From Treponema sp. UBA1233 (GTDB taxonomy: Bacteria > Spirochaetota > Spirochaetia > Treponematales > Treponemataceae), in the NCBI GenBank assembly GCA_002309305.1, contig DBWR01000043.1, positions 61,205 to 98,042 on the forward strand: a stretch of DNA of 36,838 nucleotides. Direction: 5' to 3'. Numbering within the stretch: the stretch's first letter is position 1; every line of letters begins with the position of its first letter. A program made the position numbers and the translations under genes. The notes beneath the pieces are model-generated. The model ran no database searches. It saw only the letters and a program-made list of their open reading frames with translations, and was not told the DNA's origin. This document shows, one piece after another, positions 16,978-23,558 of this stretch.

Positions 16978-17403
16978 TTACAACAAGCTTTCTTTAGTAA
17001 TAAATTCGAATTTCTCACCATCGAATTTTGACCAAACTTTAACGCCCCCTCCGTACCATTGAATTTCTATTTTGTAATCTTCTCCATTTTCAAAAACATA
17101 CGTATTGTCTATTAAAATGGTAACTACATCTTCATTTCTAATTACTTCAAAATTTTCCGTATAGTCTTTTGCAAATTCAAGGCTTCCAATTCCACCTCCT
17201 TGTATTTTCCCTATACCATTATTAGCATTCAATTCAAGCACAATTTTATCTGATTTTATATAACAATCCAATATATAAGTTTTTTTATTCTTACATGAAA
17301 TAAAAGAAAATCCAATCATGATGGCTATTAATAACACAAGAAAACGCGTCGATGACACATTTTTCACTCTTCCTTCTTTAGCAAAACCAAAAAACATTTT
17401 CAT
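16978..17403 (-). CDS. Small lipoprotein of unknown function
   Basis: 141 residues. A long N-region leads to a hydrophobic core (FLVLLIAIMIGFSFISC) with a lipobox FISC near residue 37. The mature part is short and beta-rich (YILDCYIKSDKIVLELN, IEIQWYGGGVKVWSKF) and may be a single sandwich-like domain. GGAGAG precedes the start. It lies between the two copies of the duplicated lipoprotein and is unrelated to them by eye. A later start at the Met two codons in is possible. Confidence 0.65.
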   Translation of the reverse strand: MKMFFGFAKEGRVKNVSSTRFLVLLIAIMIGFSFISCKNKKTYILDCYIKSDKIVLELNANNGIGKIQGGGIGSLEFAKDYTENFEVIRNEDVVTILIDNTYVFENGEDYKIEIQWYGGGVKVWSKFDGEKFEFITKESLL

Positions 17404-17465
17404 ATCTCTCCTTTTTATCCTCTTTATACATCCTTACAATATCAAGCCGTATCATCATCATTTCT

Positions 17466-18110
17466 TTATGGTGTAAATGAATATTGCCCCCACAATGTTG
17501 ATAAGAAAACATAATTCCCATAATTTTTTGATTTTATAATATATCCATTATAAGGCATTGCCAATGGCTGTTCATCGTTTATATAATATGCAAAATCATA
17601 ATCAACCGAATCCAATAAATCATCAATATTTCCATCTAATTTATTCGAAACCGCTTTTTTCTCAATTACATTGTCTTTTGAAATTAGCAGAATATTTCTC
17701 CCAACTGTATCATCAAAAGACTCCATATAATAATACACATCCATACCAACAGGCGCGATGGCATAGGAATCATCTTTTTCAATATAATTCCATGATGGAT
17801 AAACATATATTTCCATTACATCAGAATACTTTTCATGTTTTATCATGACACATAATGACGAGTCATGTTCAAGCCCTGATATGGTTTCATTTTCCTTTAA
17901 TTGAATTGATTTTGTTTTGCCGATCGTAAACGACTTCTCTTGAATGGTTCTGTTTTCTTTTCTGATATCTACATCAATTTTCATAGAAGCAGGAACATCC
18001 CCAATCAAAACCCATTCTATCTTCACATTCTTTCCAGAACATGATGAAAATGTAAGGATAAATGCAAGACTTATTAATGATAAAATCAAATGCTTTATAT
18101 GCCGGAACAT
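17466..18110 (-). CDS. Lipoprotein, paralogue B of the duplicated 214-residue family
   Basis: 214 residues, same architecture as paralogue A: signal HLILSLISLAFILTFSSC, a mature start KNVKIEWVLIGDVPAS, a central DVMEIYVYPSWNYIE block, and an end in YNGYIIKSKNYGNYVFLSTLWG. Differences cluster in the first third of the mature protein. Both copies keep the VIEKKAVSNKLD/VIDKKGVLNKFD and NIDDLLDS segments. GGAG lies about eight bases before the ATG. The family is unknown. A degenerate promoter-like sequence lies at 18144-18172. Confidence 0.75.
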   Translation of the reverse strand: MFRHIKHLILSLISLAFILTFSSCSGKNVKIEWVLIGDVPASMKIDVDIRKENRTIQEKSFTIGKTKSIQLKENETISGLEHDSSLCVMIKHEKYSDVMEIYVYPSWNYIEKDDSYAIAPVGMDVYYYMESFDDTVGRNILLISKDNVIEKKAVSNKLDGNIDDLLDSVDYDFAYYINDEQPLAMPYNGYIIKSKNYGNYVFLSTLWGQYSFTP

Positions 18111-18143
18111 TATTTTTTCTCCTTTGAGAAAACACGATACAGT

Positions 18144-18172
18144 TCTTTATTCTTAATTAATAATCCACAAAA
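18144..18172 (-). promoter_or_regulatory. Possible degenerate copy of the island promoter
   Basis: Minus strand TTTTGT (18167-18172), 17 bp and TAAAGA (18144-18149). The spacer again ends TTAAGAA like copies 2 and 3, but both hexamers are poor. It overlaps the 3' end of the 18157-18768 gene and lies before paralogue B. Confidence 0.3.
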
Positions 18173-18768
18173 TTCTTCCTCGGTCTATACAAGGTTGTTA
18201 TAAGTTTTGAAAGGAATCTGTCTAAGGCTGCCGGTTTCTGATATTCGAATTCAAGCGGCAATTTTGCGAGAAAATTTCTTTCAAAGCTTTCCTTTATTGG
18301 TATTTCAGCTTTTGTCGGTTCTACATCGTTGAAAGATGTATAACTTCCCCATTTTTTCCTATAATGTTTTTCATCAATAGGGTAAAAGTCTGTACAATAA
18401 GAAATAAGGCGCAAATAATTTTTTCCTTGAATTTGTGGTAGATAAAAAAACACTACAGCATTTACATCCTTCAAGTAAATCTTCCCCTCCAGTATATTTC
18501 CAAAAGGAATGCATTCATCAAAATATACGAGTAATTTAAGTCCATCCTCTTTTATTCCCAAAGCATACGTGTTCCAGTTTATTTCATATACGTGTAATTC
18601 AGGGGTATTATAAATATGATTCTGAATAATCATGTCTATCTCGTTAATTGAATCATTTTTTATTTGATAATCTACAGGCCAGGAATAATCATATGCAAAA
18701 GCTCTGGAGGTGCATAATACCAGCATCAGAATGATAATCTTATTTATTCTTTGTTTTCCAGGATTCAT
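18157..18768 (-). CDS. Exported protein of unknown function
   Basis: 203 residues from ATG 18768, chosen for its AAGG five bases upstream; a GTG at 18783 would add five residues. A signal peptide (NKIIILMLVLCTSRAFA) is followed by YDYSWPVDY and there is no lipobox Cys, so it should be cleaved and released to the periplasm or beyond. The mature part is mixed alpha/beta with YEINWNTYALGIKEDGLKLL, YFDECIPFG and a basic C-terminus (LYRPRKNF). No family recognised. It lies ten bases or so downstream of the 18794-19555 gene and is probably in the same unit. Confidence 0.65.
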   Translation of the reverse strand: MNPGKQRINKIIILMLVLCTSRAFAYDYSWPVDYQIKNDSINEIDMIIQNHIYNTPELHVYEINWNTYALGIKEDGLKLLVYFDECIPFGNILEGKIYLKDVNAVVFFYLPQIQGKNYLRLISYCTDFYPIDEKHYRKKWGSYTSFNDVEPTKAEIPIKESFERNFLAKLPLEFEYQKPAALDRFLSKLITTLYRPRKNFVDY

Positions 18769-18793
18769 ATCTACCTTTGTCACCTCTTACCGA

Positions 18794-19555
18794 CTATTTA
18801 CAGAGAATAAAATTTATACACGTATCATCATATTTTGAACCTTTATAAATTTCCAGGATTTCCAGCTGAAGTTCTTTTGAACAAAAGTTCAATTTGTATT
18901 CTAAAGGAATCGCATTATCCGGCAAGACAATTTCCATAAAGTTTTTAGGATTTTGTTTATCTGAGATTTTTAATTTTTTAACCCTGTTATTATTATAATA
19001 TGTTGCTGAATTTCTGGAAACAAAACCGTTGGAAATTACCAGTGAAGAAATATTCTTCGATGAAAAAATCTCTATTTTTTCTCCAATACCGGAGCCTTTC
19101 TTCCCTTCAACCCAGGGTTTATATAAATCAGTATTACCAAGATTTCCTGCGTTATATTCTGAATTATTTTCTTTCAAGCAAGAACTTGCTTTATATATAC
19201 AATCTGTGATATATAACAAAGCATTTTTACTAAAAAAACTATTATGAATTGGCTGATTAGAATCATTAGCATAGACCAAAAAAAATTCTTCATTATCGGG
19301 AAGCAAAGCAATATATTTTTCATCTTTATCATCCTTTGTTAAAATCAGTTCATAATATGGACCTTTATTATTGTATAAATAATGATATATATTTTTAGTA
19401 AATCCATCATCTGTATATATGTATTCATTTAATTGATCCTTAAAAAAATCCCATGCAATTCTATCAAAATCATTAAATAGTTTTTTAGATAAATTTTCCT
19501 GCGCAAAACAGAAACAATTAATTATCAAAAAGTAAAAAATGATAAGTTTTTTCAT
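18794..19555 (-). CDS. Exported protein with an NADase-type glycan-binding-like domain
   Basis: 253 residues with a signal peptide (MKKLIIFYFLIINCFCFA) cleaved before QENLS. The N-terminal half (~20-140) is unfamiliar. The C-terminal ~110 residues have the pattern I associate with the NADase-type glycan-binding/discoidin-like domain: PWVEGKKGSGIGEKIEI, VISNGFVSRN, a NNNRVKKLKIS strand, and a final LEILEIYKGSKYDDTCI. In this family the domain is thought to bind glycans, and it is often fused to varied partners. Direct binding here is inference. It starts 22 bases after the 19578-20051 gene and probably shares its promoter. Confidence 0.65.
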   Translation of the reverse strand: MKKLIIFYFLIINCFCFAQENLSKKLFNDFDRIAWDFFKDQLNEYIYTDDGFTKNIYHYLYNNKGPYYELILTKDDKDEKYIALLPDNEEFFLVYANDSNQPIHNSFFSKNALLYITDCIYKASSCLKENNSEYNAGNLGNTDLYKPWVEGKKGSGIGEKIEIFSSKNISSLVISNGFVSRNSATYYNNNRVKKLKISDKQNPKNFMEIVLPDNAIPLEYKLNFCSKELQLEILEIYKGSKYDDTCINFILCK

Positions 19556-19577
19556 ATTAATCCTCCAGATTCAACCC

Positions 19578-20051
19578 CTAAATTCTGCCAGAATTTAAAT
19601 TAGGTTTCTTGCCAATTTTATTTAAAATCCCTTTAACCAACAATACGACACAATAACCAAAAAACAAGATGAAAGCGCTGACATAAACCAACAGTGGGAC
19701 ATTTTTTGCATATGCGACAGTTCCCCAAATTGAACATCCGTCAGATTGTACGGCAAAAATAAGGCCTGTTAGAAATAGACAAACAATCAGGTAAATGGCT
19801 ATTTCAAAGAGTGGTATTTTTTTCTTAAGAAAAATGATTTGAATGATTAAAACAACAAGAAAATCTATTTTCCCAAATTCAATCACGACATTGTCATTTG
19901 CCATTGAGTCCTGATATTCAGTACAATATTGTATAGAATCCCCCGTACTCCCCCGAACAACTAATCCTTTTGTCTTGGAAAAACAAATTGACGAGATTAT
20001 TAACAATACTGACAACACAAGCAAAACTACTCTTTTAACCATATTCATCAT
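19578..20051 (-). CDS. Small membrane protein, unknown
   Basis: 157 residues with about four hydrophobic helices (around 5-25, 62-76, 82-102 and 118-142). The ~35-residue loop after the first helix (KTKGLVVRGSTGDSIQYCTEY) is polar and probably outside the membrane. No family recognised. Two ATGs sit side by side at the start and no good Shine-Dalgarno is seen. It is the first gene of the unit fed by island promoter copy 3, with the glycan-binding-like gene and others downstream. Confidence 0.6.
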   Translation of the reverse strand: MMNMVKRVVLLVLSVLLIISSICFSKTKGLVVRGSTGDSIQYCTEYQDSMANDNVVIEFGKIDFLVVLIIQIIFLKKKIPLFEIAIYLIVCLFLTGLIFAVQSDGCSIWGTVAYAKNVPLLVYVSAFILFFGYCVVLLVKGILNKIGKKPNLNSGRI

Positions 20052-20096
20052 TTTTTTTCTATGCTCTATTTACACAAGCAATATATTTCATCTTAA

Positions 20097-20125
20097 AGTC
20101 TATTCTTATAATTTTTTACTGTCAA
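20097..20125 (-). promoter_or_regulatory. Island promoter, copy 3
   Basis: Minus strand TTGACA (20120-20125), a 17-bp spacer and TAGACT (20097-20102), preceded by GGC as in copy 2. It would start transcription near 20090, some 40 bases before the membrane-protein gene at 20051. Confidence 0.65.
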
Positions 20126-20151
20126 GCCTCTCAGACCATTTTCCATTTTCT

Positions 20152-20283
20152 ATGATAAAAAGAGGTATGGAAGGCAAGTGCTTTAATGAAAAAATTAAAA
20201 GAAACCATATGATTGAGGAAGCATCGCTATTTGGCATGGATCCATATCGTTACATAGACAAAAGGTGCGGAATCGAAGGCTGA
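20152..20283 (+). pseudogene. Short reading frame, probably a gene fragment
   Basis: An ATG at 20152 opens 43 codons (MIKRGMEGKCFNEKIKRNH, then MIEEASLFGMDPYRYIDKR...) ending in TGA at 20281-20283. The composition looks protein-like and is unlike the AT-rich spacer around it. I see no usable ribosome site or promoter, and the frame runs open further upstream only through spacer. It sits inside the inverted-repeat-bounded segment and ends right before two hairpins, so it may be the remnant of a longer gene. No family recognised. Confidence 0.35.
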
Positions 20284-20453
20284 CACGCAACAACATCTGC
20301 ACAAGCGAAGCGCGGAAGCCGTTGTTGTGGGGCAGACTCCGATGGGAGCGCCTTTTATTTGTGTTTTCGACACGATTTATGCCGGGAATGGAAGTGCTTC
20401 CTCATTAATATTTGCATATTTTTGGTTTTATTAGTATTTGCACTTGCCTTCCA
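20168..20453. repeat. 286-bp segment bounded by perfect 14-bp inverted repeats
   Basis: TGGAAGGCAAGTGC (20168-20181) recurs as its exact reverse complement at 20440-20453. Between them lie the gene fragment, two hairpins and a third related piece, ATGGAAGTGCTTCC (from ~20389). No target-site duplication is evident. It could be a miniature element or a relic of a larger one. Confidence 0.5.
20286..20356 (+). other. Two consecutive hairpins, structured RNA or terminator
   Basis: CGCAACAAC (20286-20294) pairs with GTTGTTGTG (20321-20329) around a GC-rich interior. Next, GGC...CTCC (20331-20340) pairs with GGAG.GCC (20345-20352) and is followed by TTTTATTT, like an intrinsic terminator. The only plus-strand coding candidate upstream is the short fragment. 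It could be the 3' end of a small RNA. Confidence 0.4.
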
Positions 20454-20471
20454 CAACTCCCCTTCAAGCTC

Positions 20472-20500
20472 TTGAAAACAGTTTCTGATTGTAATATAAT
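20472..20500 (+). promoter_or_regulatory. Rubrerythrin promoter
   Basis: TTGAAA (20472-20477), a 17-bp spacer and a perfect TATAAT (20495-20500), about 50 bases before the ATG. AAGGAG at 20533-20538 serves as ribosome site. No regulator site stands out. Confidence 0.75.
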
Positions 20501-20548
20501 ATAGAAAATTAAGCTTTTTTTGAGCCGTTTTTAAGGAGCATCATCAAT

Positions 20549-21109
20549 ATGAGTAAGTATTCTGGAACACAGACCGAAAAGAACCTGCTGGCCGCTTTTG
20601 CCGGAGAATCACAGGCACGCAACAAATACACCTATTTTTCTGAAGTTGCAAAACGCGAAGGAAACGACGTAATCGCCAAGATTTTTGAAAAAACAGCCGG
20701 AAACGAGGAACAGCATGCCAAAATGTGGCTCAAGGAACTTGAAGGCATAGGTGATTCCAATACAAACCTCAAGAATGCCGCAGACGGTGAAAACTTTGAA
20801 TGGACCGACATGTATGTAGGTTTTGCCGAGACAGCCGAAAAGGAAGGATTTGCAGACCTTGCAAGGAAATTCCGTGCCATAGCCGACATCGAAAAGCGCC
20901 ACGAAGAGCGTTACCGTGCCCTCCTCAAGGACGAAGATACATCCGAAAAGCTCAAGAACAGCACTGTAAAGATCTGGGAATGCCTTAAATGCGGCCACAT
21001 CGTTACAGGAACTTCTGCACCGGAATATTGTCCTACTTGCGGTGAATATAACCAGTACTTTGAAGTACGTGAAGACAACTACGACCTGATTATGACATGG
21101 GGACGCTAA
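20549..21109 (+). CDS. rbr: Rubrerythrin
   Basis: 186 residues. The N-terminal ferritin-like four-helix domain carries the di-iron ligands: GESQARNKY, EEQHAK and, later, ETAEKEGF and DIEKRHEERY. The C-terminal rubredoxin domain has two CxxC pairs (CLKCG and CPTCG) for one Fe(SCys)4. Rubrerythrins reduce hydrogen peroxide with electrons from rubredoxin or NAD(P)H systems in anaerobes, which fits an anaerobic or microaerophilic spirochaete. It has its own promoter and ribosome site. Length and domain order are those of classical rubrerythrin, not the reverse type. Confidence 0.96.
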   Translation: MSKYSGTQTEKNLLAAFAGESQARNKYTYFSEVAKREGNDVIAKIFEKTAGNEEQHAKMWLKELEGIGDSNTNLKNAADGENFEWTDMYVGFAETAEKEGFADLARKFRAIADIEKRHEERYRALLKDEDTSEKLKNSTVKIWECLKCGHIVTGTSAPEYCPTCGEYNQYFEVREDNYDLIMTWGR

Positions 21110-21237
21110 GAACGTTCTGTCAAAATAATTGTCGTTTATAGTAATATTAATCGGGTGCATTACCGATATTCTAAATATGGGTGGGTTGGAACCCGTACAA
21201 AATACCTCAAGCAGGTAATTTAAGGCGGAAAAAATTA

Positions 21238-21612
21238 ATGAAAAAAATTATTACACTAATCGTAGCTTCTTTGCTGTTTGCAATTCCTTCATTTTCACAG
21301 GATGAAGACTATTTTCTTGAAGTGGACGAGTATCTCGGACAGGCCGTAGAAACCGTAGAAGCGGTACTTGGTGAGCCTAACGAGGATGACGTAAGCACAA
21401 TCTATCAGGACTTTAAAAATGATTCAGTCATTGACCCCGACTACAGCATGTACTTCCCAAAAGACGAGCTGGCAGAGGGTGTAAAAGTCCGCGTTCTTGT
21501 CTGGGATGACACTGACATCTGTTCAATCGTTTGGGCAAAGCAGGACAAGGACCAGTACGGTGACTGGATAGTGTTCACTTCTCTTGCACACGACGACAAG
21601 ATACATTTCTAA
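21238..21612 (+). CDS. Small exported protein, unknown
   Basis: 124 residues from ATG 21238, which starts a clean signal peptide (MKKIITLIVASLLFAIPSFS, cleaved before QDEDYF); the longer frame to 21181 would bury it. The mature ~104 residues are acidic: a YLGQAVETVEAVLGEPNEDD segment, then beta-rich DYSMYFPKDELAEGVKVRVL and WAKQDKDQYGDWIVF. No family recognised. The GEPNEDD segment recalls small BLIP/SmpA-type folds (a repeated helix followed by a strand hairpin), but this is a guess. Its stop codon overlaps the rlmJ start by one base. Confidence 0.7.
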   Translation: MKKIITLIVASLLFAIPSFSQDEDYFLEVDEYLGQAVETVEAVLGEPNEDDVSTIYQDFKNDSVIDPDYSMYFPKDELAEGVKVRVLVWDDTDICSIVWAKQDKDQYGDWIVFTSLAHDDKIHF

Positions 21613-22490
21613 TGCTTTCATATCAACACGAGTATCATGCCGGAAACTTTGCTGACGTTCTAAAACATTGCTGCCTGCTGGAGATTCTTTCTTCGCTTGC
21701 ACAAAAGGAAAAACCCTTTACAATAATAGACACCCATGCAGGTTCCTCCATATACTCGCTGAATGATGAGCAAATTTTAAAAACTCTTGAAGCAGAAAAC
21801 GGAATAAAAAAGTTACTTCAATTTACACGGGACAGGCAAACCCCTCTTCCACATTCAGTTTCACTCTATCTGGAAAAGGAAACTCCTTTCATTCAAAATG
21901 ACAGTTACGCGGGAAGTCCTGAGCTTGAACGACAGTTCATCCGTGAAAATGACGTCCTTCATCTTGTGGAGCTTCATCCCGAGGCACACGAAAAGCTTCA
22001 GCTAAACATTAAAAATCATGCTGAAAAAAATCAGTCGGTTCACATACACAAGGCAGACAGCTTTGCGACACTCAACGCGTTAACTCCTCCAAAAATCAAG
22101 CGAGGCCTCATCCTCTGTGACCCAAGCTACGAGGACAAAGATGACTTCAGGAAAACCGCCACTGCTTTAATCAACGCGCACAAAAAATGGAATACAGCCA
22201 TAATCGCAGTATGGTACCCCCTTTTGACACGAAGGCAGAATGAAATAAACCAGATGACCGCCGCACTGGAAACGGCCGCCAAAACAGGAAACAATCCATG
22301 CACCGTCTACAAATGCGAGTTGTCCATCTACGATACAGATTCCATCCCGGAAGAAATGTCCGAACAAAAAGCCTCCCACATGTACGGAAGCGGAATGTTC
22401 ATAATCAATCCACCGTGGCAGCTTGACTCCAAAATGAACGAGACTCTCGGATTTTTAAAATCTGTCTTTTGCAGTTCTCAAGCACAATAA
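21612..22490 (+). CDS. rlmJ: 23S rRNA (adenine-2030-N6)-methyltransferase RlmJ
   Basis: 292 residues. The start YQHEYHAGNFADVLKH matches the RlmJ signature; DTHAG follows in the SAM-binding region and the catalytic motif reads DPSYED (family usual DPPYE). RlmJ methylates one adenine of 23S rRNA with SAM as donor. The helical insertion between the first beta strand and the core (about 55-90) is as in the family. It overlaps the small exported-protein gene by one base, an unexpected partner for an rRNA enzyme. The Pro to Ser change in the motif is conservative, so activity is likely. Confidence 0.9.
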   Translation: MLSYQHEYHAGNFADVLKHCCLLEILSSLAQKEKPFTIIDTHAGSSIYSLNDEQILKTLEAENGIKKLLQFTRDRQTPLPHSVSLYLEKETPFIQNDSYAGSPELERQFIRENDVLHLVELHPEAHEKLQLNIKNHAEKNQSVHIHKADSFATLNALTPPKIKRGLILCDPSYEDKDDFRKTATALINAHKKWNTAIIAVWYPLLTRRQNEINQMTAALETAAKTGNNPCTVYKCELSIYDTDSIPEEMSEQKASHMYGSGMFIINPPWQLDSKMNETLGFLKSVFCSSQAQ

Positions 22491-22507
22491 TCAAAAATCA
22501 TGTATTA

Positions 22508-22536
22508 TAGACTTAAACCCTCATCTATGCTATTAT
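22508..22536 (+). promoter_or_regulatory. Candidate promoter of the outer-membrane protein pair
   Basis: TAGACT (22508-22513), 17 bp and TATTAT (22531-22536). The ribosome site AAGGAG is at 22542-22547, seven bases before the ATG. The -10 to ATG distance is short, so the leader is about 12 bases. Confidence 0.45.
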
Positions 22537-22554
22537 GACGCAAGGAGTGATTCT

Positions 22555-23055
22555 ATGAACAAAAAATTTCTTGGCATGCTTGGTGCACTTCTTTTGCTGG
22601 GTACCACTTCGATCTTTTCAAACACAGCAATTGGACTACAAGCCGGATACACGGTTTCAAATCACATGGACGGTGGAAACGTAGCCCTTACCTTTAAGAT
22701 TGCCGGTTTGCCAATGGTTTTTTCCGCAGACGCTTCAATTCATCCCGGATTCTTTTCTGCTGGTGCTACAGCTGATTACTGGATTGCAAATCCTTCCCTT
22801 GTGGCCATACTCCACTGGTATACGGGACCAGGCATAGCAGCAAGTTTCATTCATGCAGAATATGACGAATCTCCTGATTTTAACGGAGCCTTTTTGGGCG
22901 GACGATGGGTACTTGGCATGAACATTTTTGTCACGGATCCGCTTGAAGTATATTTGCAGGCTGCCGGAGAATTAGGCGTAACCCTTAGTGACGGAGGAGT
23001 TGATTTTCCTGAATGGAGGGTTCCATTTAACATAGGTTTCAGGTACTGGTTCTAA
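22555..23055 (+). CDS. Small outer-membrane beta-barrel protein, paralogue 1
   Basis: 166 residues. A signal peptide (FLGMLGALLLLGTTSIFS) precedes repeated amphipathic strands (AIGLQAGYTVSNH, NVALTFKIAG, GFFSAGATADYWI, HWYTGPGIAAS) and the chain ends in aromatic FRYWF, the C-terminal signal for BAM insertion. About eight strands are expected for this length. From memory it resembles the BAPKO_0422-type spirochaete barrel family. The protein should sit in the outer membrane; its function is unknown. A second copy starts one base after its stop codon. Confidence 0.75.
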   Translation: MNKKFLGMLGALLLLGTTSIFSNTAIGLQAGYTVSNHMDGGNVALTFKIAGLPMVFSADASIHPGFFSAGATADYWIANPSLVAILHWYTGPGIAASFIHAEYDESPDFNGAFLGGRWVLGMNIFVTDPLEVYLQAAGELGVTLSDGGVDFPEWRVPFNIGFRYWF

Positions 23056-23056
23056 A

Positions 23057-23548
23057 ATGAAAAACAGCATTTGCATTTCGGTTAAAAAGCTGATTATACT
23101 GACTGCATTATTCCTCTGTCCGACGTTTATGTTTGCCTCAATCGGCATAGGCGCACAGGGCGGATGGAATTTTACAAATGCAGAACAATGCATTGACGCA
23201 TCCCTTTCGCTCAAGTTTTCCAAAACACCATTTACCTTTACATTAGAAACAGGCGTAAATGAAGGATACCTTTCCCTTGGACTTGCAACAGATTATTGGC
23301 ATAAAAACCCAACTTTAACAGGTATGATCCGCTATTACTTTGGACCAGGCCTTACTTTTTCTTTTTCAAACCTGCTTTCTGATGCATTTGAGTTTTACAT
23401 CGGAGCACGTTTTGTCACCGGCTTGAACGTCTTTCTCTGGACTCCCCTGGAAGTCTATCTGCAGTCTGCTTTTGAATTGGGGTTCAGTACCACATATAAA
23501 TTTACATGGTACATCCCCCTTTCACTTGGCACCCGAGTCTGGTTTTAG
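23057..23548 (+). CDS. Small outer-membrane beta-barrel protein, paralogue 2
   Basis: 163 residues and the same plan as the preceding protein: a signal peptide (KLIILTALFLCPTFMFA), strands such as SIGIGAQGGWNFTN, YLSLGLATDYWHKNP and YYFGPGLTFSFSN, the shared block TPLEVYLQSAFELG (TDPLEVYLQAAGELG in paralogue 1) and an aromatic end LGTRVWF. The two are a tandem duplication, probably co-transcribed, with one base between them and no separate promoter. Ends ten bases before clpB on the other strand, with no clear terminator between. Confidence 0.75.
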   Translation: MKNSICISVKKLIILTALFLCPTFMFASIGIGAQGGWNFTNAEQCIDASLSLKFSKTPFTFTLETGVNEGYLSLGLATDYWHKNPTLTGMIRYYFGPGLTFSFSNLLSDAFEFYIGARFVTGLNVFLWTPLEVYLQSAFELGFSTTYKFTWYIPLSLGTRVWF

Positions 23549-23558
23549 ATTCCTACTT

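Larger units (their letters stand above)
16260..18110 (-). repeat. Duplicated gene unit (16284-16928 and 17466-18110)
   Basis: Two diverged copies of one lipoprotein gene. Long near-identical runs survive in the DNA, for example the stretch around 16812-16842 and its partner around 17994-18024, and the 3' ends from GTTGATAAGAAAACATAA. Similarity continues past the stop codons into CAAGCCGTA, so the copied unit carried part of the neighbouring promoter region. Copy 2 of the promoter kept its TTGACA there, while the other copy became TTGATA. Confidence 0.6.
20126..20471. other. Gene-poor spacer before rubrerythrin
   Basis: This ~345-bp stretch has no intact gene. It contains the start of island promoter copy 3 at its left edge, the 43-codon fragment, the two hairpins, the inverted-repeat pair, and AT-rich sequence from 20401 to 20440. 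The rubrerythrin promoter begins at its right edge. Confidence 0.6.

Noticed and set aside
17423..17445. TTGATA and TATAAA upstream of the 141-residue lipoprotein gene
   Set aside because: Spacing is only 11 bp; it looks like a decayed copy of the island promoter carried by the duplication rather than a working promoter.
20609..21160. 183-codon minus-strand frame over rubrerythrin
   Set aside because: Entirely antisense to a motif-complete rubrerythrin gene.
22573..22592. TGGCATG-N4-GTGC, resembling a sigma-54 -24/-12 site
   Set aside because: It lies inside the signal-peptide coding region of the barrel gene and the -12 half deviates from consensus.
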